From Blattamonas nauphoetae (taxonomy: Eukaryota > Preaxostyla > Oxymonadida), in the NCBI GenBank assembly GCA_033064195.1, contig JARBJD010000036.1:1-64000 (forward strand): a DNA stretch of 64,000 bases, read 5' to 3'. The stretch's first letter is position 1. Each line of letters opens with the position of its first letter. Below, piece by piece: positions 41,183-51,200 of the stretch. The notes under the pieces are model-generated. The model made no database searches and was not told the origin of the DNA. It was given only the letters and a program-made list of their open reading frames with translations. The position numbers and the translations under genes were made by a program.

Positions 41183-43898
41183 ATGAGTGATCCAACCGTA
41201 ATTATTTTTTGGATGAGTGGAAAAGCCAAAACAAATCAGACTCAGACGCCACCTTTACTACAAGGCCTTATCATTTGTGATGTTTTTGACAACCAATTTG
41301 GACAACTTCCTGACAATCTTCCTGAAATTCTCCTCCCAATCTGTAACACTCCCCTCCTCAATCTGACTCTAGAATGGTTTACAATGCAGCCTGTCTCTGA
41401 AATTATCATAGCAGCATCAAAAAAAATTGATGTGATCGAAACTTTTATCAAGTTCGTTTTCTTCTTCATCAGTTCACGCCTCTTTTTTGCATCAGAAATT
41501 CTCAATGGAGTAGTTGGGAGAATCCAAGAATTTCTGTGATCGAAGTACACCCAGTAGAATCAGTCACCGAGTTTTTCTCAGCTCTTCGACAGGAACCCAG
41601 AATCCAATCACATTTTGTCTTTACGTACGGTGGTATTGTATCAAATTTGGACCTCACTCCGTACATTTTGTCGCTCCAGTTTGCCATTTGTAATTTTTGA
41701 TCCTCTCCAATGCAGAAACACCAAAGAAAAAGACGTCCTTGCTTCATTCCTCTTTACCACTCAAACAATCGGTACAATCGGAGAGTATGCAAGTCAAAAT
41801 CACCCAGTTCAGAGCCGCGGTGTTCTTGGCTATGATTACACATCAAAACGAATCGTCATAGCTGACTGGCGAAACACAAGAGAGGCAGAAGCCAATCGAG
41901 GAAGCACTCCTATCTCAAAAGGAACATCTTTTAGTGCGGACACTGTTCGTAAGGGAGGTATTTGTGTCAGATCTGACCTTGAACCCTGTTGGATTGGGAT
42001 CTGTAAGCACGAATTCATAAACCAATTCAACGACACATACGAATTCAAAAATCTCGAAGAATTCATTGTCGCTGTTCTAAACTCTCCCTCTGAAAACAAG
42101 ATTTTGGCTGAAGTTGTGACAGAGAGATACTGTCGGCGAGTTACAACCATCCGAGATATCAAAGCAGCAACTGGAGCTATCCTTCGCCGATGGGTCTATC
42201 CAATCGTTCCGGATCGAAGAGTAACACGTCTTATTTCACCAGTTTCCATTGCAAATGCTATACGCAACCCGAGCCATGATCTCTCAAAACAGAATGCTTC
42301 TCCACCTCCTAACGCAGGCTCTCCGGTACCAAATCTCACCCGGACATCTCCGACGTCTAGTGATTATTTTAAAACCCAAAAAAGCACTCAATTAAGAGGA
42401 GGGGGGAAAGGAAAAGCATTTGGAGGTTTTCAGTCCTCACTCAAGCAATCCATGGCAAATCTCGAACAGGTCCAAGTTTCGGAGGAGCAGAACCAATTCC
42501 ACATCTACACCGCCCTCGACAATTGGACTTACAAGGAAAGCAGCGCGATACTGCAAAGGTATCTTTCTCTCTCACCTCAGTTGTCTTCTTCGTGTATTCA
42601 GCCCTGGTCTTCACGGCAAGTCTGTCCTTTACGGAAAGAACATCACAGTTGAACCAGACTGTGAAGTGAATCAGTCCACAATTGGCCGAAACGTGCACAT
42701 CGGCCGAGGCTGCCGGATCCTCAACACGATCGTCTGGGACCAGACTGTGATTGGAGAGGGCACAGTCATCGAGGACAGCATCGTCGGGAAGGACGTCCAA
42801 ATCGGGAAGAACGTCCGACTCTGTGCAGGATGCGTGATTGGTGCTCGGAACCAGATTCCGGATGGGAAGGTTTACACTGAACCAACCATTCTCCCTCCAA
42901 AGGAGTTTCAGAAGTCGATGCCCAAATTGCCATCGTTCAGTCAGAAATCTCCGATGTCGATGAGTATGAAGGGGTTGGTGACGAAGAAATCGACGACAGG
43001 GAACGTTCAAAGGATCCCCAAACTCACATCGATGAAATCGTCGAATCTGGACATGGTTGTGGATGAAGCAGATTCGCAGGACGACAGCGATGACATCGGG
43101 CAAGTCGATGTCACCAACACAGAATCAGACGAAGAGTTCGAAAGCTCAGACAGCCCATCAGACTCCGATTGGGTTGGCTCGAGTGACTCGCAGACTTCTG
43201 ACGATTCGGAGACCGGCCAGGACGAAGAAGAGCTGGACGAGGATGAGCCTGAGTACGACCCGACGGAAGGATGGACAGGCGAGGACGCGAACTACTGTCG
43301 CCAGATTGTGATGCAGTATCAAAGCTACCTTCACGACAAGAAGCAGCCCGAGTCGCTCTGGAGCGAGCTGAAGTCTCAATCCAAGTCGCAGGAGTATACA
43401 GACGAGGTCTGTGCCGCGAATGTCATCTGTGCGATGTGGATTTCCATTGGAGAGAGCAAGAAGGACTTTGGCATTCTGAAAAGGCACTACAGAATCGAGA
43501 CACGAGAGGAGGCGATGCTTGCGCAGATTCGAGATTGGAGGGTCGAGCTGAAAGGAGGAGCGAATTCGTTAGACAATCAAGTCTCTCTTCTGTTTGAGCT
43601 GGACAAGCTCGGACGGAGGCTGACTCTGAAGAAGAACCTCTACCCAGTCATTTTGGACGCTTTGGTTCGGACACGAATTGTTGATTTCCAGGCAGTCCAG
43701 ACGTACTTTGAAGAATTGAAGGAGGATGCTGAAGACGATGATTTTGAGGAGGAGGAAGAAGAGGAAGATGGGTGCACGAAGAAAAACATTTTTGAAATGA
43801 CACAAACTTATGTTCTTCAGGGACAGCCGTCACTCGATGAGTCAGCCAGTGATGACGAGCTGTCAGAATCCGGCGAATCGGATAGTTTTGATGACTAA
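41183..43898 (+). CDS. EIF2B5: Translation initiation factor eIF2B subunit epsilon
   Basis: Four exons, 41183-41451, 41496-41660, 41716-42558 and 42602-43898, with introns of 44, 55 and 43 nt, give 857 residues. The N-terminal nucleotidyltransferase-like domain has GLIICDVFDNQFGQ, LLPICNTPLLNLTLEW and FVFTYGGIVSNLD. The link ILRRWVYPIVPD matches the family. A left-handed beta-helix follows (GKSVLYGKNITVEPDCEVNQ, IGRGCRILNTIVWDQTVIGE). A very acidic linker leads to a C-terminal W2/HEAT-type domain (LGRRLTLKKNLYPVILDALV), the part that catalyses GDP/GTP exchange on eIF2, ending in an acidic tail. The Met at 41183 is the first of the open frame; MSGKAKTNQ (about 41213) is an alternative start. 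The gene converges on the delta-subunit gene. Confidence 0.93.
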
Positions 43899-43990
43899 TG
43901 CATCTCACAAAAGAATATTTTCATGAAATGTTTCCGCTGAAGTGAGAGAAGAAAGAGTATCAAATGAAGAGTGAGAGGCAGCGAGATCGT

Positions 43991-45661
43991 TTATGGTAGT
44001 TCTTTGTATTGGTTCACAATATCCGCAATACGCTCAGCTAGATCCTTGTCAATCCCAGACAAGAACGACGGTGCCGAAATCGGAGGGAAGGCGCCTGATT
44101 CACTCACAACCATTTCGATGTGGGTGGGCGGGATGACTTCGTATTCAAGATCAATCACCTGGAGATTGGAATTGGGCAGTTCAAGACTCTCAGGAGAGAT
44201 ATTGGGAATAGCGGGGCCGACAGAAAGGACAGAGTAGAGCGGGTTTGTGGGAAGAGTGTCCTGCTTCAAGATCCAGGCTGGTGGGGCGTTCAGGAGTCTG
44301 GATGGATTGTCTGAGGGAATAGTGTGGGGAAAAGAGTCATACGGAGACTATTTTGCGACCAGATCGAATCAGTTGTGACGTGGTCGCTCAGATTCAGGGC
44401 AGGGCAGAGACACACCACGCTTTTCTGAAAACGAAGACATAAAAATAAGTGTACGAACTTTAGCAGCAACAGCCTGCATAGCAACAACACCCGATCCAAT
44501 GATTCCTTGTGTATAACCGTTTCCCAAGATGGCGTGGCCTTCGATGATGACGATGGTGCATTGAGGCATGACAAAACTAATTCCGGTGATGGGAACAAAA
44601 GAAACTTGAACTTCAGGGGCATTAAGGTGAATGGCTTTCATCATTTCCTCTCCATTCCTGCTGAGATTGTCGTCGACGACGATGACAGATATCGGGATCT
44701 GGTTGTTGTGTACATCGACAATCAGATTTAATGCGAGATCAGAGCTAAGAAAAGCCGCCGTACAAATGAAATTAGATGAAAAAACGAGTTTAATGAAGTA
44801 GATAAAGAGGAAACTAGCCATAAACGAGAACGACGTCTCCTGGGTTGATGAGTTTGAGCTGTTTGCAGCGTTGTGTAATACGTGATGCAGATGACTCCAT
44901 ATAGACAGTTTTGTATGTATTGAGGACGTCCAGCAAATAGCGTTTCGTCTAAGGAAGTGAAGTGAATTGTGAGATTAAAAACTGAGGATACAATCTCTTC
45001 TTCCAGTGTTGGAATGAACGAAAAGGTAGTCCGCAACCACTGAAGAACGTTATCTATCGGAGACGAAGATTTTGTTGAAAAATATGGCCAAAAACGATGT
45101 GAAGGATTTGTGAACGAGAAAGTGACAAACTGAGCGGGATCGAATGTGGTGCACAATTTTCGACAAATCGAACGTGATAAGCCATAACACTCGGGAGATG
45201 AACATGGATCGGTGTTTCGTTAAAGGAGGAGATGAGCTGGATGTCATTGATGGAATAGGGAAAAACAAACAGTTTCGGCGGCTTCCATAAGGTTTAGTGG
45301 AAGATTTGCATTTGGCGGAAGAGCTCCATTCATAAGTTTCACACCGAATTCAATAAATGCCGGATGGATCCCAGGGAAACGCTAATCGACAAAAACAGTG
45401 ATTCAGAGTGACACAAACCGCTCTAACGTTATCAACAGCTTTATATGGAACAAGTTCTGAAAAGAGATTGACACGGGGTGGTTGGCGCGAAGGCTGTGGT
45501 GCGTTCTTACTTGGAGGAGTTTGTTTGTTATCATTTTTCTGAGCAGGGGATGGTGGATTTCCACCCTTCTGTTTTGGAACAGCTTGTTGCTTCTGACCTT
45601 TCTGTGGGGCTTGTTGTTTCTTTTCAGATTGCCCTTTTTGGTTATTTTGCTGCTGACTCAT
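43991..45661 (-). CDS. EIF2B4: Translation initiation factor eIF2B subunit delta
   Basis: Eight exons: 45419-45661, 45271-45381, 45165-45236, 44992-45129, 44815-44948, 44459-44744, 44349-44424 and 43991-44310. Introns are 34-70 nt and the product is 459 residues. A K/Q-rich N-terminus (MSQQQNNQKGQSEKK) leads to RVNLFSELVPYKAVDNVR and PGIHPAFIEFGVKLMNGAL, characteristic of the delta subunit. The Rossmann-like regulatory domain follows with INPGDVVLVYGY, ISVIVVDDNLSRNG, IIEGHAILGNGY and LEYEVIPPTHIEMVV. Delta belongs to the regulatory core with alpha and beta that senses phosphorylated eIF2. The fourth-exon boundary (intron 45130-45164) has an alternative donor nine bases upstream. At 459 residues it is somewhat shorter than the human protein, mainly at the N-terminus. 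Confidence 0.9.
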
Positions 45662-45803
45662 TTTTCTTATGGGTATTTCTCGTCTCTTCTCAAAATCACG
45701 AGATTTCTGGCTCCAAGTTTGAAAATATTAAATAAACAAAGATATATTTTCCATTTGATAGCGACAAAATAAAAAAATGAAGGCAAAAACATGATTGATG
45801 CTT

Positions 45804-48117
45804 TCAAGTGTCGCCAACGGAGATTGGCAGAAACTGAATAATAGGTTGGGTTTGAAGAATTCCTTGATTAGGGGTTGGAACATTTTTAGGCGATAGCTGT
45901 GTCTGATTGTGGGTTTCTGGATTTCTCTTCACTTTCGATGCAGTAATATCGATTTCAGGGACTCTCTTCTCTTTTTTCAGCTCGACTTCAACATCCACAA
46001 CCTCCTTTGTGTGTCCTTTGCTGTCAATCTTTGTGGTTCTGTTCTGTTTGTGCGAGGAATCCTTCGTCGAAGGTGGGACCCATCTCAAATTCTGGGCCTG
46101 AGCAAATTTTCGTCCTTTCCGAGCCATAACCATGCGAGATTTACGGTGCTGGTCGAGCACGTCCTGATTGATGATGATGGGGCAGCTGGGCTTGGAGGCG
46201 GGGAGGAAGTCCAGAAACATAAGCACAGCCATGACCTCGTTAAGTTGGATGGACGTGCGGAGTGAGATTTGCTTCGGAGTGATTGTGAAGGCGTCTGTGT
46301 CGTCTGGTGTCTGAGTGAGCACTGTCGAGTGTGTGCCAGCTGGCGGTGGAAGCAAGAAGCGAGCAACACCCATTCTGCTCGACGGTTGGATCTGCTCCAC
46401 TCGTCGGTCAACTGACTTGGCTTTTCCTGAGTCGCACGTAGCTTGCTCCTCGAGCATCTCGCAGATTGTGTCGAGGACAGCGCCTGTCCAGTAAGACACG
46501 TAGCTCCGGTGACCCAAATCAGAGAGAGGCCTCTCCGGCGAGCCAAGCTTGCCTTCGCGGATGGAGAGGAGGTACGAGATGGAGATGAGGAAGTGCGAGT
46601 ATCCCTTCCGCTGATAGGGTGGGAGCACGGCGATGCAGGACAAGTTGTATCCTTCGATGCAGTCCTTCTCCTTCGAGAAGAACCCGATGATGTGATAGTT
46701 GGATGTGGGATTGTGGGGGAAGCTCTCGACTGTGGGCTGAGAGAGAGGAGAGTGCGATAATTTCGATGATCCGGAGTGTGCCTTGGATGGCGAAGCGGCA
46801 GGTGTGATCGATGGATTTGGTGATGTTGTTGGAGGTGTGTGAGCAGATGGAAGTGAGGCGGGGTTTCCAGAAGGAGATGATGGGATTGGCTGTGAGGTGG
46901 ATGATTGAAGTGGTGAGTGTGAATTAGGAGGAGGTGTCGGTGTGAGTGAGGTTTGAAGAGGAGGTGGTAATTGTAGGGCTGAGGAGGAAAGTTTCTCGGT
47001 TGGAGGGATGACAGGCGTTTGTGAATCGGTCGGAAGATCAGTGGACTGATCGATGACGAGTGGTGTTTGATCGAGTGAGGCCTCCTCTTTGATCGTTGGA
47101 GCATCCTCTGCTTTCACAACCTCTTTCATAGCCTCATTTCCTTCTTCAACAGTCTCGCCCATCTTCACTTCAGTCTCGTCGACAACTTCAGCTTCAACAA
47201 CTCGTGCATTCTCCTCCTCCTCACACAGAACATAAAAGCAAAACGATGAGACATCGTAAAACACAGCTTTGTGGTCCAAAAAGAGCTTCCCCAGCAGGCA
47301 CAAGTTTTGGCAGTAGAGGCAATCCTGCGACCCATCGACTTCGAAGATAACGAGATTCCCATCTTTGTAGATGATGCGTCCTGGAGGAGAGTTGTGTTGG
47401 CACTTATCTTTATGTCGGGCCAGTGTTTTGTGTTTCCGCATGTATTTCAGGCAGTATTCACAGACATAGAGCTTTGGAACAAACTCGTATTCGTCGGGAT
47501 AGGGACTGTAATACCAACACTCCATTTCGTACCTTCCAAGTTGAAGACGTTCAATATACTTGATTTTTGTGCTTTCAATGTGCTTTTTTTCCCAATCGGC
47601 AATCGAAGGATCACACATCTCAAGTGTCTTGAGTTGCGCGTCCCCCTCATATTTCTTCGTGCGATTTCTGGTTCTAATTTCGTCCTACAATAACATAAAT
47701 GAAAGAGCAGATAGAAGACAATCAAATGAAAGGATGGTGGAGATTAAGAATCATAGATAAAATATACATCGTCAATTGGAAGGAGATACTCGGGAGGGAT
47801 CCACTGGTCTAAGCGACGCTCAACTGAATCGATAATTTACAGGGATTTCAAAATGAGAAGACAGATAGATTGGCAAACATTCAGTGTAGTGGATATACAA
47901 TTCCTGTTTTCCGTTCGGCAATTGACGGATTTCTAAGATTGTTGCTGGATCTGAACAGAAGATGCTTAAGAGGATGAGTAAGTATCACACGATGCTGACC
48001 ATCACGCCAAACCGCCATGACAGTTTCTCCAATGACCCATGGGATTGGCGTTGACGAGTACATTGAGGCTAACCATAATAATTTTTTGACAAATGGAGTT
48101 ATTTGAAAATTCTCCAA
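45804..48117 (-). CDS. MYST-family histone acetyltransferase with interrupted catalytic domain
   Basis: Four exons, 47991-48117, 47879-47950, 47768-47823 and 45804-47684, with introns of 40, 55 and 83 nt, give 711 residues. A chromo-barrel domain at residues ~20-80 (IGETVMAVWRDGQHHPATIL, YIHYTEFERRLDQWIPPEY) is typical of Esa1/Tip60/MOF. The MYST domain starts LGRYEMECWYYSPYPDEY, then a C2HC finger YVCEYCLKYMRKH...HKDKC, then FCFYVLCE. Here an insertion of about 165-175 residues, first acidic then S/P/T-rich, separates it from YHIIGFFSKEKDCIEGYNLS. The catalytic Cys is in SCIAVLPPYQRKGYS, with Ser at the third glycine of the usual QRKGYG, and ERPLSDLG follows. It acetylates histones, probably H4, in a nuclear complex. 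MENFQITPF is the chosen start. Confidence 0.9.
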
Positions 48118-48264
48118 ACAAGTATTTCACTCAAGGTATCCTCGTTTGATAACAAGGGGAGATACATTCAAAGAGATTCTGTGAAATAATAACCACAAAA
48201 ACAAGAGTTAAGTCAAGCAAAAGGAAGAGAGCATTTATATGCCAAAAAAAGATAGGTAGAGAAA

Positions 48265-51200
48265 TTAAGGTGACATCTTTCTGTTTCTAAGATGTTCATT
48301 CCGGATTTGTTCATCATAGGCTTTCCGAGATGGACTGATATTACGGCCAGGTGCAGTTTGAGGGAGAGTTGATGAGAGTGACGAAGAAAACGTTCGATTT
48401 GGAGACTCGGAACGGTTTTGAAGCTGATTCAGGAGAGCAGTTGTGTGTGTCAAGCCACTGAGTTTATCGGTCGTCATTGTACGCACTGTAGGAACGAGTT
48501 TCGTCTCAAAAACAGGTTCTTCCGGTTCGAGGTTGGAATCGATTTTCGACTTTGTTCGTGTCCATTCATCGCTCAGTGTATCAAACTTCTTCAGGAGTTC
48601 CAAATTCTTTTCCTTTCCAGGTGATTGTCCGTGCGAGAGTGGCGAAGACGCCACAGATGCTTGACTCCCACTCCGCGGTAATTTGGTCGGCTGTGCTGGT
48701 TGATATTTTGCTTCCATCTCTTCTCTGATTTGGGCCTCAAGCTCCTCGCGGATCCGCTGCTCCTCGACTTGCTTTCCTGCCTCCTCCTTTCGTTGCCTTT
48801 CTTCGTCCAGTTTTCGCTGGCGCTCTTCTTCCCTCTTTCGCATTCGATCGTCCATCGCCTCGCGGTTTTTCTCGACAGCGCTTTGTTTGGATTGAACGGA
48901 CCGAACTGTGGGTTGTGTGAATTGACTCTGACGTGTTTTCTTTGTCGTCGTGCTGCGTACACTTTGGGTCTCCAAATTGTCAGCTGGAAGGGGGACAGGC
49001 TTTGGATCGTCTTGTGGTTTTGATTCTTCTTTCGGTTTGGGATCCACAACTTCCTCTTTACTTGCACTCTCCTTCTGCTGTTCCTGAATTTGTGGTGTAT
49101 CATCCTCTTTCTTCTCCGGCTCGTTTTGTCGAGAATCATCCGGACTTTTCTTTTCATCGGAAGATTCTGCCGCTTCTCGACTGTTCTGTTGAATGGTGGT
49201 GTCGGCATCGCCATCTTCTGGATCTGTTCTGTTGATTTCAGGTTCTTCGCTTTCTTTTCCTTGTCCTGATCCTGTTTCTTCGATGTCAGGCTGATTTTGT
49301 TGTGCAGCATCATCCTCAGGACCACTCTTCTTTGCTTCTGCTTCAGCAACTCGTGAATTTTCAGGAGACTTCTCTGCCGAAGTTGGGTGTCGTTCTTCTG
49401 GAGGAAGGGTGGCAGGTTCTTGCGAATTTGACGAACGCCGAGAATGGGACGAGCGGTGACTGTGATGAGAACTTGATGACGGCGGTGGTTGGTCTTTGGC
49501 CGATTTGTGAGATTGGTGCGAACGATGTGAGTGGTGTGAATGGTGCGAGTGGTGTGAGCGGTGTGAACGATTAGATTCCTGTGTGTGATTTGTCTGATTT
49601 GAACGGATGCTGTGAAGTGTTTCGGTTTCATTTCTGTCCTGATTGGTTTCAGGTCGTTTCAGTTCTTGTTTAACTGGGACGTCTTCCTTCTGTTCTTGGT
49701 TGGCTTGGGCGATCTTCTCTTTCAATGGAATCCGAGGTTGGCTTGATTCCTTCTTCTTTTTTTCGCCATTCACCAAGATTCTCATCCTTTCGTTCATTGC
49801 AGCTTCGTCCTTGCGTCTTTCTTCAATTTCAGCTCGAAGATCGTCAGCATCGATTCCACCAGTTTCGTCATTCCGTGACTCTCTCCGTTGTTCGAGGAAG
49901 ACTTGAAAGTCCTGCGGCTGGCTGTCGCCTCTGGTTTCGGTCGTTTGAGCTTGTTGACCCCCAAACGAACCATATTTCGGAACTTGATGTTGGGCATCTT
50001 CGAGTTTGTGATCGGAAACTGGAGGTGGAATGATTGTGGGTTGTTGTGGGACGGAATATGGGCTGATTTCGGGAGGGTCTTCGTCGGGGTTCGGAGTGGA
50101 GTATGTGTCGACCGTTTTGTTGATGTTCGGCAGGCCGGGATCTCGTTGAGATGCGGGCTGCCTTGTTCTTTGTTCCTTTTCAAGGATTTTGATGATTCGC
50201 TGTTTGTCGGTGACTGTCTGCCCTTTCAGCGCCGTGTTGAGTTGAATTTGGAGATCTGTTTCTTTGTCTGCGTCATTTCGAGTCGTCCTTCCATTTCGCG
50301 TTGTTTGTGCCTGATTGCTTCGTTTCATCCGATTTAAATCATCCAGTTCTCGTTCCAGTTTCTGTCTCTCATCTCGCAGACGTCGGATGGTCTGAAGATC
50401 TTCCTGTTCTCGTCTTTCATTCTGCGATCTTTCCTCTTCTTCTTCGCGCATTAACTTGATCAGTTCGGTCCCGGCCTTCTTCTTCTGATCGGGGTTCATC
50501 CAAGCCCCAATTTGAGTGGCTGCGTCTCGGATTCGTTGCTGAGTCTGTTGGAAGCCTTCCCCTTGCGCTTTGGCAACCTCAAGAAGCTTGTCGACTGACG
50601 ACAGTCTTCCGTTTGTCGCGCTGTGCAGAACTGTGTTGAGTCGGTGCAGTCTTTGTGCGAGCTGTCGTTCCATAATCTGCCGATCTTCTTCCCGCCCGAC
50701 ATTCATCTGTCCAAATCCATCCACTCTCCCTTTCAGCCGTTCACTTTCACGGAAAGCTTCGCTCCATCCCAAAACATTGTCGAAGAGGTGCGAACGGAGA
50801 GCATCGTTTGCTGCTCGGAGATTTTGGATTTCGTCGCACAAGTTCTTCTTCAGTCCCGCCTTGTTCTGGTCGTACTCGATCATCCGCCGCTCGTCTTCAC
50901 TGATGGTTGCATCCAAACTCTCGTTCAGACACTTCAGACCAAGTGCCTGTTCCTTCAGAGCATGAATGACCCCATTTTTGTGCTTGATCTGCTGTTCCAA
51001 GTCGTTTCTGAGAATCAGGAGCTCTTCCGCTGTAATCGTTTCAGGCGGCTGAGTGACTGTCATCTGCGACGATGGACTGGTTGAGGGGTTGATTCCTCTG
51101 GCCATGCATTCTCTTTCAAGCCGACTGTTTTCGGATTGAAGAAATTCGATTTGTCTCGCTTTTTCGGCGTTTTCGGCTTCAAATTGAGCAGCGTCATTCT

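Noticed and set aside
46085-47104. 339-codon minus-strand frame rich in His, Pro and Ser
   Set aside because: It is an alternative frame over the low-complexity insert of the MYST gene on the same strand; the MYST frame carries conserved motifs on both sides.
48591-49631. 346-codon minus-strand frame rich in Lys, Arg and Thr
   Set aside because: It is an alternative frame of the FHA coiled-coil gene, whose own frame is open for 1,679 codons.
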